Source: Pseudofabraea citricarpa (Eukaryota; Ascomycota; Leotiomycetes; Helotiales; Dermateaceae). From it: 64,000 bases of DNA. Location of the stretch: the NCBI GenBank assembly GCA_029641185.1, contig JAPWGK010000013.1, positions 1,178,001 to 1,242,000 of the forward strand. The letters are read 5' to 3'. The position numbers and the translations under genes were made by a program. Position 1 is the stretch's first letter. Every line of letters begins with the position of its first letter. The notes below the pieces were generated by a model. That model ran no database searches and was not told where the DNA came from. It saw nothing but the letters and a program-made list of their open reading frames with translations. Shown here one piece after another: positions 26,152 through 38,071 of this stretch.

Positions 26152-29100
26152 ATGTTATCGCATAATTTTTATATGCTCCAGCGGTCCGCGGAAGGAAAGG
26201 GGTTATGATCATTGTGTGCGGTAATATTGGTTGAATTTGATTTTAGAAACAAAGGGTTTGGGAGTAAGCTGCAAGTATCAGTATTCCTCGTTTTGGAGGT
26301 CAACTTCTCATCGAGGCAAATTTATAGTCTTACTTTCAGGTAGCAATTAGGATTGAACTCTATCTAAGCCTCAACTCGAGGATTCTAAAAATTCTAACTA
26401 CTAGGTTATCCAAAATCCCAATTTCTTGCTCTTTAACAGCAGGAGCGGTGTGCTAATCCCATCACAATCCTCAACCTATAAAATCTGACCTTTGCCTTGA
26501 TTCCTGCTCGTACTAACTACCTTGACTCTCTCTTTGTGATTTGTTGCAATACCCACTACACGCATATGATTTTCCCTGGGGAACGGATCTGCTGCGTATA
26601 GCGCTGCCTGCCCAAACTTTTGTTGGAGGAAAATTCAGCTACGGCAGCCATTACTGAACCGTTCTAAACCCCTCTATCTTAATTCGCTTAAAAAGGAATA
26701 ACTTTTCGACGAAAAGGACCGTCCTGATATTTACAGGCAGCCATACAAATTGGCTGAGGCCACGAGCCTTGATCACCCTTTCGGAAGGCTCTAAAACATT
26801 GATGCATTCCGTATTGAAGGCATTATATGCCAAGTTGTCAAGGTAAAGATAGTGGAAATACATCCCTTTGTAGCCAATAACTAGCCAAGAAAAATATTAA
26901 AGCAAAGTTCTGGTTTGCCTGTATTTGAATCGCTAAAAAGCTAACACCTCTTTTACAATCCACCAGTAGGCTCTTGATTATTTCCAATTAGAACGACAGC
27001 AGCCGCCAGGAGTAGCTAGATAGCAGCGGCATTTATAGCAATTCCCAATAAGGCTTCTATAGATGCTGCAGGGAAGCTATGGGCCTATGTCACAATTATG
27101 TTGTGTATGTGTTAATTTGAGATGAAAATTTGCTTGATAGATCAGGTTGTACAGGGTAATTTATTGGATAGAAGATGGTTAACATAGAAGTCTGGATATC
27201 TAGACGGAAGAATAACAAAAACAGTTCTTCGCTACTACTATTACAATAAGCCATCAGCGCGTACTAAACCGATGTACAATTAAGTACACAATGCATAACT
27301 TTCTCAGTCAAGTATACAATTTAAATTCTTTTATAACTGATAATTCACCTTCCAGATATGTCAATATAGCCAGGTTTTGATCTCCAAGCATCTCAAAAAA
27401 CTATAAACAGGGTACATTCAATAACTGCTAGCTATATACTTGTTGTAGAATCACTAGGGGAAGAATTCAGATGATGCTCTCGTTGTGTAAGCATACGAGA
27501 GTAAGCCTTGTAGGTCTCCTTGATAGCTCGATATTCAACGCCTGAACAATTGTTTGCTACAGTGTGCACAAAGCCAAAAAATACTGCTCATAGATGATGT
27601 TAAATGTACGACTATTCAATCTCTAGTAATCAAGACCGCACGCTCTCTTCTCTCCCATTTCGTTGACATCCCACGTTCCTTGGTCTAAGACTATTCTTGA
27701 CAAACCCTTCACTGTTATCCTCAAAGGGCCATCATCACATGTGTTCGGAAGCATGACGGTTATCTGTCTCTTTTCGTGTCTTCTGTCATCTTTTTTCTCC
27801 ACTTTATCTCTGCTCCGAGCACCGGGATCCTTCCCTCCCTTTAAAACCATGGCGTACCGAATCATGACAAGCTACACCGGGCTCAAAGCTTGTAGAAAAT
27901 CCAGCATTCATAAGGAAATACACTCAACTTCCTGGCCAAGACAGTAAAATCTTACCCGCACACTAGGACAGGCAGAGCAAATGGAGAGAGATGTCAAGAA
28001 CCACAGAGTACCACCCAAACATGGCATCCTATTCAGGTACATCGGCACATATCCTATAGCGCAGCCGTAGATTTGTGACACAGCCTGCGATAAACCAAGC
28101 TAACGAGTATGCCCCTATACTGTAGAGCTGTTGGTATTTTACACCATACTTGGATTAAGTACCCGCCCCTCTTCCCCACCCCAATTTTAAAGATCAACAA
28201 AGAGTAGAAAACAAGACCAAATGAAGACGTACTAGCAGAAGAATATCAAGAGTATCCATAAAAATAAAAAGGAAAAGGAAACCGCCGGCTCAGATCGGTG
28301 CCCATGTGGTTGTGCGTTGAGCAAAAGTCCGAGCGCGGGCGTTTAGATTCTGCTGTGCTCATAAGACCTGTCGCACTAGATTATATCATCTGAGAAATAT
28401 CTTACTGGTTGTATGACCTAAGTTGCCTTGGATCGGTTCTGGTTCTGATCAAGGGCGAAAAGCAAGAGTGTTAATTGATGACAGGATGCCCTCAATTGAG
28501 AGCAGTGGATATGTTGTTACTCATGTTTGAACATAAAAGATATCGTCGATCCCTTTCTAGTACTGGGATGAAGGGGAAGTATCAGTTGCTACGTAAGAAG
28601 GGCGCTGTAAATTGAAACAAGGCAAGGACCCGAAAAAAGGGGCAAATTGTTGCTAGCCGCCTCTACCGCATGAAATGGTTTGTAGATTACGATTCCCGAC
28701 TTCGTTGACGTCGCTTCCGAAACATAGCGTAATGTGCCGTACCGTGGAAACTTGCCTTGATAGAACCTACCCCACCCCCCGGCTACGGCAATAGTTCTCT
28801 ATTCAGAGCCAACTTACCGAGGGCATAGCTCTACGAGGTATGCCACTTTATTCTTACTATCCCTTTAAGTGGTAGGTAGCAACCTATTTTAGTGTGATAC
28901 TAATACAAATTGCTAGATTTCATGCTTGCGATCAAACTAATTGGCTGCACTAAAGTACGAAGCATAAGATAGTAATAAAAGTGGTTATTTTTAGATACTA
29001 AGAATTTATCTCGGATATTATTTACGGTATATATCAATAGATAGAGAAAGGCAGAAGGTCTACTCATTAACTAGCTGAAGGAGAGTTGCATAGTAAGATA

Positions 29101-29501
29101 TCTTGTTCTGGTTAGCTTTGCCAAGAAACAAATCAGGAAGTCTTGCCGTAACTGTGGGCACTGCAGAACCTCGATGAAAGGTCTTGACTCTCGGGGATGT
29201 TTTAATTAGATAGGAAAGCAAACAGAAATAATGCCTGCGTGTCATGCTATTAAGCCTTCGATCTAGTCGTTAGTGGGCCCTCCAAACCTCGATATTATCC
29301 ACGCAATACAAAAACAAGCTTGGCTGTTAATCCTTTAATTCAAATGGATAGTAGTCTGAAAAGAATAAAATAGCTAACAAAACTGAGCAGTTGCTGAATC
29401 AAAACGGTGCATTCATTGTCGCGACACCACCGTCCAGGCTTACCCAACACCCTCCGTCCCCATCCTTCTCGTCATTCCTTGCCCTTCCCGCCCTTCCCGC
29501 A
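26152..29501. other. Gene-poor A/T-richer gap between conserved flank and cluster
   Basis: I see no gene in these 3.3 kb. Open frames are under 100 codons, isolated and show no domain (for example 26651-26863 and 27623-27865). The sequence is visibly richer in A/T than the left flank. It could be decayed transposon DNA, possibly altered by repeat-induced point mutation, but I could not recognise any coding remnant or terminal repeat. Confidence 0.5.
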
Positions 29502-31309
29502 TCAGTAACTCGCACGAACATGACACCCGTCGGCACTCTGGAGAACCAGCGTCACCTCCTGTCTTTCCTTCCCCACGTCAGGCATTGGTCGCGCGGGATC
29601 ATATTCGAATTTGCTGAAGGTCTGTAATAGCCGGACAATGGCGTAAGAAGATTCGAGCAGCGCAAATTCCTCTGAATTCCTGTCAGTCAAACCCATACAA
29701 GGCCAAAGCGGGCAAAGATAGGACATAACATACGTCCCAGGCAGACCCGTGGGCCACCATTGAAAGGGAGCCAACCCCAGCCAATGTTTTTCAAGTTCAC
29801 CTCATTTGCTTCATTGGGATCCCACCTCTCCGGACGGAAGCTTTCCGCATCGTTGCCGTACAAATCTTTCCTGCGATGCATCACGTATGGGCAGAATCCT
29901 ACTGGCTGGCCCGCTCTGACTAGAATTGGTGAGGTGCCATCTCTACCGCCTCCAGTGGGCAATGCCGTTGATTTAGTACAGCCGCGGTTGTTGATCGGTA
30001 CCGATGGATACAGTCTCAGGACTATCGCGAGTAAGTTAATCAGGCCTCTCCATCTGACCAGGGACGCGGTACCAACCTTCTTTCAAAACGTAAGCCAGAT
30101 ACAGCATCTTTTTCAAATCAAGCCGTTCAGGAATTCGGGCTTCGGCTCCAACGCCAACCGTATTCTGGATCTCTTCGCGAAGCTTCATCAGTACTCTTGG
30201 GTGCTTCACAAGCAAACGTCTCTCTGGAGTTAGCAAGACTCAACATCTTACAACGACGGGCGTACTTACAGAGTCCAAGTCAAACAACAAGCGGTCGTGT
30301 CTCTTCCAGCAAGCAAAACATTCAGTGTCTGATCACGCAAAATGATCGGGTCTTTAGTCTCCCGCATGAGTGCTCCAAGGAAGCCATAGTCAATGTCTGG
30401 TCGGCGCTGGTATGTAGCAAGAGCTTCTTGGATAATGTTGTCGAGAAAGCTGTGAACCGTTGCACACGCATCATGAAACTTTCTACCCCCGATCAGCCAG
30501 TAGAACGGGCCTAGACGACCTCTGCGAGCGAGGAAAGCTTGAGCAATACGAAACCCCTCAGCAAAAGTTTCTGATACTGGGGCGTGTGAACCCAGTCCAC
30601 TGAGTCCACGACCGAACAGAAGGAACGTTGTTGTATCTAGAGTGAAGCGGAAGAACAAAGGTTGGAAATCGATTACGTGACCTTCTGGGATGCTCGCGAT
30701 GAGGGATTCGACGTGGTGTTTAATCTGGATGAAATGGTCGACGCGATTGCTAAGGAAGAGCGGCCGGAGAAGGTCTCGCGAGTGTTTCCAGTCTGCCTGT
30801 CAGTATCGAGTCCAGCGGAGTAGGAAGATGCTCACCCTCTCCATCTTGAGTGAAGATGCCGTGGCCAAGCAAGGGACCAAATACTTTAGGCCGATCGCCC
30901 AAGGTAAAAGCTTGAAAATTCAGTATCCTTGAAGAAACTTCTCTCCGCCTTCGATGAACTTACAACTAAATTGGGTACTAAGTATAGCTTCGAGGTTTTT
31001 CGGGTCAAATGTGTTGATGCCCACAGCGCCAAGTATTTTTTGCTCGAAGGTAGGAGGTAGCCTGCTGGTTAATTTCACGAACAGTTGGAGGATCCTATTC
31101 TTCCGATTATGTGCAAAGACTTTCAGGATCACATCGAGGGCCAGCGGCCATTTATACGGTAGTCTTGCGGCCAGTGGTCTGGTTTTATGTTGTTTTGCAA
31201 GAGCAGCGCGTTCCTGGTAATTTGAGAAGTTGCTGTATACAAAACAGGTCACCAGAAATAAAAGAACCAGCGCCGTGAAATGGGCTGTATCAAAGTCGTA
31301 GCTCGACAT
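29502..31309 (-). CDS. Cytochrome P450, CYP52-like class
   Basis: This is a membrane-anchored monooxygenase of the ER. An N-terminal membrane helix ([18 protein letters not shown]) is followed by [21 protein letters not shown] and [12 protein letters not shown] (C-helix). The I-helix is [15 protein letters not shown], the ExxR motif is [11 protein letters not shown], and the PERF region is ESFRPERWD. The heme loop is [12 protein letters not shown], followed by [19 protein letters not shown] after the last intron. The PFNGGPRxCLGQ form is typical of fungal CYP52/CYP63/CYP539-type alkane and fatty-acid hydroxylases. At least six introns are needed and all phases close. It is divergent from the NLR-like gene. 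Its promoter has no copy of the cluster 15-bp element, so membership in the biosynthetic cluster is uncertain; an alkyl or prenyl chain is a plausible substrate. Confidence 0.88.
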
Positions 31310-31746
31310 GTCGTCTTGTGAAATTTCTGACTTGCTCTGAATGGTTTTTCGAAGTTCAACAGCTTGGTTATCAGAGGAAGAGGGAGCGACTTCAGAAAGG
31401 GGTTGGCGATGGCTGAGACAATTCTACATGCTTGACAAAACAAGAAACTTGTCTCACTTCGTACATTCCCGGACCTCTGGAATCATTTGATCTTCCGCAT
31501 ATTTATCTGGAGCCTCAAGATGCGGGTGGCTTCAAGCCACAAAGCCACAGTACTAGACTGCAAGCATTCTACAACGACGTGCTCAATAGACTCAGATGGT
31601 GCTCGTTTCAGCGGGGCCATTGGGCCATCTCTTGGAAAGCTTGCTGATCAGGGCCTTTACATCTTATGTACTGGCCACTGGCCCAACTCGCACAATATTG
31701 GCCTTCCAAATCTCGGAAATCTTTTTCGTCCTTACACGAATGTTCA
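31310..31746. promoter_or_regulatory. Divergent promoter of P450 and NLR-like gene
   Basis: These 437 bases lie between two divergent starts. No gene and no good match to the 15-bp cluster element were seen. Confidence 0.4.
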
Positions 31747-34700
31747 ATGGCGGAAGTATTGTCCATTGCGAGCGCAAGCCTTGGAATGATTGATATATGC
31801 GTTAGGCTAGGCAAGTTTGTCAAGGAGCTTGACGATGCCAGCGGCGAGATCCAGGAAGACATCAAGACTCTGAAAGCCGAGCTCTTGGCATTTCAGAAGG
31901 TATTTACATCTATCAAGGACGTCGCCACAAAATCAAGCACGAGAATCACGACCGAGGGTGCTGGTGATGTCGACGCATTATGGGAAGCCATTTCAAAGAC
32001 CCAGGATGAGTGCAAGAGCTGCCTCCTGAAGTTCGAGGAGCATATCAAAACTATCGTGGGGAATAATGAGAACTATCAGTCATCTGCATGGAAGGACAAA
32101 GTGGATCGTGTCAAGAAAGCCTACCGGAAACAGTCTCGAGAGGCTACTTTCACTGAGCTTCGCAGAAGCCTCGCGAACCACCAGTGCTCATTACAGATAT
32201 CCTTCACGGCCATTAATCTGTAAGTACCATTTCTATGTTTGCCGCAGATATACCCTTATACTTATGTGACCAGCCATGTTCTGCTTCAAGCCCAAGATAC
32301 AACAGAGGGGAACATCAGTAACCTATCCGACAAAATTACCGAGATGGGCTTCTCGCTACAGCAGCAGATAGCATATCTTCCATTGTCCGCCAACGATGAT
32401 AAGAACCATGATGTAAGTCATCAAAGCTTTTATGGTAGTTGTGGCTCTAATTCTTGAACCAGTTTTGGGCCTCGATTAGCTGTGCCACGCAGCTCGCCAA
32501 TGATGTAGACCTAAATGTACACTTTCGTCTACCGAGAGTTCGCAGGAACTACATCGGGCGCAAACAACAGCTATACGATCTCACAAAATTCTATCATGAG
32601 TCTGTATATCGGAAGGATAACGATAATCAAATGTGTTTTGTTGTGCAGGGTCTCGGGGGCTCAGGGAAGACTGAATTTTGTTACAAGTTCGCCAAGGATA
32701 ATAAAAGACTGTACGATAATTGCCTTTTCATTCCACTTATCAATGTCTCTTCTTTGGTGGAAATGCTGAGGTATATTTAGCTTCTGGGGTGTTTTCCGCA
32801 TCGATGCGAGTTCTCAGGAGCGGGCAAAGGCATTATTCGAAGAAATAGCGAACCTTAGTGGCAGAAATGGTGATGTGGCGTCAGCAAAAGACTGGCTCTC
32901 AAGCTCGGCGTTATCTCGCCCATGGCTTCTCGTAGTTGACAATGCGGATGATGAGACACTCGATATCGATCAATACATTCCTTCTGGCAAGAGAGGACTC
33001 ATACTCATAACAACGCGAAATCCAGCCCTTCGAAATATGGGGACTCTCGGCTGCGGATACTACCATTTTGAAACGTTGGAATCAGGCGAAGCCAATGAGT
33101 TGCTGTTGGTAGAATCCGGTAACCAACCGCCATGGGAACCTTCAGTTGTGCAAGCTGCCGATAAGGTCGCCCGAGCGCTGGGTTTCTTGCCCCTTGCTCT
33201 GGTCCATGCTGGAAAGGTAATCCTTAATGGACTCTGTCGGTTGGCTGATTATATTCTGTACCACGAGCAAATGAAGAAAAGGATTCGAGAAGAGTGGATC
33301 ATGCAAGGAGTCTCCCAAAAGCATGCAATCAATATAGATGTCTACTCAAGCTACGACCTTCTTTTCAAGAACTTGGAAGATAGCACTGAGAGTGGCATCG
33401 ATTCGTCAGAGAAAGATGCCATTGATCTACTTCGAATATTCTCCTTCTTCTATTACGATAATCTTTCTGTCAAGGTCTTGGTTCGGGCGGCTATGAACTC
33501 AGTGAAAGAGCAGTCCACGGGCAAATTGATGTTACCGCGCTCGTGGCAAATGCTCCGAGAATTGGGGTTTAAGCTACAGCAGAAAGTGCTTGAAGATCAA
33601 AGTGTACCAAATCTTCCTCGTGTCCTGTGTCTTGTGGAGCCAAGCACAGAAACCTTTGATGGCTTCCGAGTGCGTTTGAATGCCGCCTTGGCTGAACTGT
33701 CGAAGAGGTCTTTAATCACACTTCGTAGTGATCCCAATGCCGAGAATTGGACATACTCCATGCACCCACTCGTGCATGAATGGGTGAGACTTAGACCGCA
33801 AATGACACGACGCCAACAAGCAGTTTGTTGCCAAGAAGCAATTACTATCCTCACGCAGACCATTCTCTTACCGCCACTTGAGCTTGGTTCCGATCGGGAG
33901 AGGTTTTATAGGGAGCTACTTCCTCACATAATCTTTGCACAAAATTGCGAGAAGGTAAGCATATTTTCTATTGGTTTGATTGATCAATGCCAGGGTTGTG
34001 TGACATTGCTCATTTTCACAAAACGTGGTTTGCAGTGTTTCATGACAATTCACAAAATTCTCGTTGGCATCCGAGAATGAATTGTGCTAACATTGAGGTG
34101 TTCAAAAGGAAATTAATGAGGGATTTAAAAGTCAACTTGCGAGACGCGGGTATTTGAAGAACTTACTCTTCCCTCTACTCAAAAAACGCATCGGCCAGAA
34201 AGAAGCTATTGGTTCTGCAAAATTTGGATTTGTTTACTTACAATGTGGTCACTTCAACAAAGCAGTGGAACATCTCCTCTTGGTGAGACAATATCTCCTG
34301 CCTCTGGGCCTAGAGAATGAGAAGAACCGACAAGTCACGCTTAGCTTATCTGGGGCATATGTTAGTATGGGCGCCGTATCTCGAGGCGAAAAGCTTCAGC
34401 GAGAAATTTTAGCAGCATGCGAGAAGTCTTTCGGCCAAGATGATCTTAGAACTCTGGAGTTGATGGATAAACTTGCCCTTACACTTGGAATACAGGGCTG
34501 GTATCCAGAAGCATTAGAATTACAACAACGAGCGATTGATGCTATGGTAAGGAGGGAAGACCTTGGGCCGGATCATCGGCATACTCTTAGTGTCGTAGAT
34601 CATCAAGGTGAAACGTTGTGGAAGCTGTTTCGATTTGAGGAGGCTATCAAACTACACGAAAGCGCCTTGTGCGGTCTGGTACGAGAATCAACAATCGGCT

Positions 34701-35338
34701 TTGGTCCAAACAGCACGCGGACTTTGGAAGTCAAAACCAATCTTGCGAAAGCCCTGTTAGAACTGAGCAGGGAAAAGTCGATTGACATATACGCAACCAG
34801 AGCCCACAAGATAATGACAGGAGTTTTAGCTCAAAGGCAAAATCTCTTGGGCAAGGAACATCCGGACACGCTGGTGGCAGCGGGCTTACTAGCTCAGGCC
34901 AAGAGTGAGTTGAATGATTTCGCTACTGCCGAAGCAATTTTCGAAGAGCATATAGCCATCGCCGACAGGACTATAGGCGCAAACCATTTCGGTGTTATCG
35001 GCCATGGAAGATTCCGTTTGGCGCAATGTTTACTGCGTCAGAAAAAGTACGCTGCAGCAGAAGCTTTGTTCCTCGACGTCATTGAACGATATGATACTGA
35101 AACGAAGAGACTCGAGGTCACAAGTGACGAAAGTCCTCGTGGGAACCACCCCGACTATATCTATTATCAATATAATCTCATGGAATGTTATCAGCAACAG
35201 GGAAATCTTAGTTTAGCGATGAAAATATGCCACGAGCTTTGTGCTTCGCTACAAGATTCGCCTCATCCGATCAAGAAGCGAGTTCTTCTAGTACACGAGG
35301 AGCTTCTACATTACGAATATCTATCGAACGACGTGTAG
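31747..35338 (+). CDS. NLR-like STAND protein: fungal N-terminal domain, NB-ARC, TPR
   Basis: It predicts 1087 aa in five exons (31747-32219, 32274-32412, 32463-32710, 32781-33954, 34109-35338) with all phases closing. Residues 1-~160 (MAEVLSIASASLGMIDICVR onward) resemble the fungal STAND N-terminal helical domain (PF17111-like). The NB-ARC part has a P-loop GLGGSGKTEF, FWGVFRIDASS, a Walker B WLLVVDNADD, an RNBS-B-like LILITTRNPAL and GLPLA-like GFLPLALVHAG. The C-terminal third is TPR repeats of the kinesin-light-chain type (FNKAVEHLLLVRQYLLPLG, GKEHPDTLVAAGLLAQAKSE). Such proteins act as signal-responsive switches in fungal non-self recognition and cell death. No HET effector domain is visible. 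It lies between a P450 and the prenyltransferase, and its role there is unknown. Confidence 0.88.
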
Positions 35339-36014
35339 GTACTAGGTAGTTAAATCAGGTATAAATTGATGATACAATTTACTTTTGTTTGTAATAATCA
35401 GCTGTTCTTGTTTTGCGCAGCCAATTAGAATGAGATGCCTCTCGCTGAACTAAAACTTTATATCAAACAGAAGTACTGCTTTGTTCTACGACTTACGTTG
35501 CCTCTAACACAAATATTAGACTGACGGCCCCAGAGACATATAAGGGTAAAATACTTTCCAACAATTTCACCAATTATTTCAATAGGACCCAGGGTTCAAT
35601 CCCAACCGTGAAAATTGTCGCTTATTCTTCGTGTGACGTTTTATTTCATTTTGAAACAACCGATTGTCTATACCAACTTCATTACTATGCAAGATGACCA
35701 CTTGGACCCAGTTCCTATATATGTATAATACATGCTATTTACAGAACACTGTTTACTCTAATATCTGATGTTAATTTCATGTTATGCCGATCTGAATCTG
35801 GACTAATATCCTGTCTGTCGCTTAATTTCAACCTAATTCTTTACGTGCTAGTAGAAGCAGCCTATCTAACCAACTGACACACACCAATGATATATCAATG
35901 CTATAACTACTAACTCTGTAGTTTCACTTTGATGACATATTTAAAATTGTAATAATTATTCTATAGTATAATTTATCTAATTTTAAATAAAAAATCGCGA
36001 TTAAATAATTACGA
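35339..36014. other. A/T-rich intergenic region between convergent genes
   Basis: This separates the 3' ends of the NLR-like and UbiA genes. It is strongly A/T-rich towards 35930-36010. No gene seen. Confidence 0.5.
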
Positions 36015-37208
36015 TTAAAGTTTTGATCGGGATGTAATCCACACATCTATACCTGCAATTGCTGCTAGATATATCCCAAGCACAGCATTCCCAAGGAAAA
36101 TCCGACCTCCCGAATGACGATCTCGAAGGTTCAAGGACAAAACACTCCAAGGAATAGAGATTGCCCAAACTCCAATGCCGGATGTCCAGAAAAACGTAGA
36201 CGCAGAGGCTTTGAGTGCTACCAGGACGAAGAAAACAACTTGAAATAGACCAAGGACAGCAAGACCCAATCTTAAATTGTCGCCCAGTCGTACCGCTAGC
36301 GACTTCACACCAGCCTTTTCATCGTCGGGGCGATCCTGTACATTTATCTTAGTATTAACCCAAAACTCAGGCATAGGACTTGATAATTACTCACCTGTGA
36401 TGCATATATTAGGTCAATATAAACTAGCCAGCAAAATATCGCCCCAAATAAGCTAGCCGGCAGACGGAGGTTGCTCCAGTCGTTACCTAGAGCCACCCAC
36501 GGAGGAAGAACGCACGCCGCCATAGTCAAACCGAGGATGACTTGAGGAGCCGATATCGCGCGTTTTCCAAAGGGGTAGAGAAACGAAAGCCCCCAAATTG
36601 GAAACATAATCACAGTTACAGATTTACCAAGCGTTATATAAGTCACGCCTACTGAAATAAAGACCCCAATGATAAATGCTAACATTGCTTCGCCGTAAGT
36701 GATCATACCGGAGGGAAGCGGGCGTCCTTTCGTTCGAGCGACAAGTCCATCGACTTTTCTATCGCAGATATCACTATTGCAAACCGTCAGTATAGAGATA
36801 TGTTAAGAAGCTTCTGCTTTGACTAAAAAGCCGTGCTATTTTCCAAACGCACGTATAACATCGAAGGCTCTGAATGATATCTACTTACTTCCACATACAA
36901 AACACGCCGTGCGTGATTCCATAGCTTGCAAATATTCCAAATATCGGTCTCGCCAAGGCATTAAAAGAGATCCTTTGTTCAATTGCGTAGACGAACAATG
37001 CCAGCCCTAATATGTCGGTTAGCCGAGGCGCGAAATTTTCCTTTGGCCCCCCCTGGAGCCGTAACAGGGTCCATCAGATCAACCTACATCCAATGCTCGC
37101 AGTTGACAACCCTTCAAAGGTATGCAGGCGAAGAAGCAGCCATATACCACGGACTAAATTATGGGGTGAGGCAGTCGTGCCTCGGGTCGATTTATTTGTA
37201 GCTACCAT
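36015..37208 (-). CDS. UbiA-family polyprenyl:aromatic prenyltransferase
   Basis: It predicts 312 aa in four exons (37208-37088, 37006-36889, 36773-36395, 36335-36015). The enzyme is an integral membrane, Mg-dependent transferase that puts a polyprenyl chain on an aromatic acceptor. Conserved blocks are LLLRLHTFEGLSTASIGWLA, GVFCMWNDICDRKVDGLVAR (first Asp-rich motif NDxxDxxxD), TKGRPLPSG, and YIDLIYASQDRPDDEKAGVK (second Asp-rich motif). Seven or more hydrophobic helices follow. This is the prenyltransferase class of fungal meroterpenoid pathways (AusN/Trt2/Pyr6 type). An in-frame TGA at 37074-37076 falls inside the 81-nt intron 1 and is not a break. The upstream region holds three copies of the 15-bp element. 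The acceptor is probably the PKS product; no dedicated prenyl diphosphate synthase is in the window, so farnesyl-PP from primary metabolism is likely. Confidence 0.92.
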
Positions 37209-37403
37209 CTTGTAACGGCCGTAATATGCCAGAAGTGAGCATAAAAAAATAAGAATAACGTTACTTGACACGAGTTTGAGGGAGCTTCATATCCTCTGCC
37301 TCCTGTTGGAATCCAGGGTAGATAGTTTTGTCGTCGACACAAATTTACGGGCTCGAATTAGTAATGCAATTTCTGGCCGTACTATGTATCACGAAGCGAC
37401 GTT

Positions 37404-37418
37404 GGCAAGGCGAAACGA
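37404..37418 (+). promoter_or_regulatory. Cluster 15-bp element, copy 1
   Basis: The sequence is GGCAAGGCGAAACGA. It matches the identical pair upstream of FMO fusion 2 and the PKS at 13 of 15 positions. It lies 196 bp upstream of the UbiA start. Confidence 0.6.
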
Positions 37419-37425
37419 CAACACT

Positions 37426-37440
37426 AGCAAGGCGAAACGC
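37426..37440 (+). promoter_or_regulatory. Cluster 15-bp element, copy 2
   Basis: The sequence is AGCAAGGCGAAACGC, 13 of 15 identical to copy 1, starting exactly 22 bp after it (two helical turns). Confidence 0.6.
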
Positions 37441-37491
37441 TGACAACTGGCATATGGCAACGTATTTTGACAAAACTGCCCAGTGGGTCCT

Positions 37492-37506
37492 GGTAAAGCG
37501 AAACGA
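37492..37506 (+). promoter_or_regulatory. Cluster 15-bp element, copy 3
   Basis: The sequence is GGTAAAGCGAAACGA, 13 of 15 identical to copy 1, starting 66 bp after copy 2 (three times 22). Confidence 0.5.
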
Positions 37507-38071
37507 CGCTCAACACAGTAAGTCGGAGTACAATATCTGACTCTTCGTATGCAACAACGCAACTAGCCAAGCCGGATAGGCAGGTATAAGCTGTCTACAT
37601 TTGTGCGTTTCGAAACCCGTCATCTTAATAATCCAACTGGTAGTTAATCAAGAATTTACCCAATATTCAACATATCTTTTTCAAGAATGGAAGGAGTTCG
37701 AATTATCTAAAATATTACTTTTAACAGGTGATAAATAAATCTATTACTTGGCAGGGGAGAACATTAGGTAATATGTAGTTAATGGTACTGTAGAAGGAGG
37801 TTTAGATTTTTAGGACGTACTTAAGTTTCAGCAGCCCATGTGGGAGTGTTAAGACGATTAACTTCTCAATTTTCTCCACGGCCCTCGTCCCCCGCAAAAG
37901 TGATGTTAGCACTGCTATACCAGTACAACTACTAGTAATATCTTGCACTGAGAGACTCTGTTAAGTGTACGCTAGTTGTCTGGCACAGAACATCCGAATA
38001 TAACATCATCATCATCATCATCATCCACAGTCATATAAAAGACTCCAAACAAGATACCACTTTTCAGCGCC

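Larger units (their letters stand above)
37209..38071. promoter_or_regulatory. Divergent promoter of UbiA and FMO/membrane fusion 1
   Basis: These 863 bases serve two divergent core genes. Three copies of the 15-bp element lie at 37404-37418, 37426-37440 and 37492-37506. No other coding sequence is visible; a short CAT repeat lies near 38007-38024 just before the monooxygenase start. Confidence 0.6.

Noticed and set aside
27623..27865. 80-codon minus-strand frame in the gene-free gap
   Set aside because: Isolated, no recognisable domain, no plausible exon partners.
32778..32780. Stop codon in the NB-ARC region of the NLR-like gene
   Set aside because: A 70-nt intron (32711-32780) joins FAKDNKRL to FWGVFRIDASS in phase, giving the normal NB-ARC sequence.
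37074..37076. In-frame TGA near the UbiA N-terminus, suggesting a broken prenyltransferase
   Set aside because: An 81-nt GT-AG intron (37087-37007) removes it and restores STASIG-W-LALFVYAIEQ, the expected family sequence.
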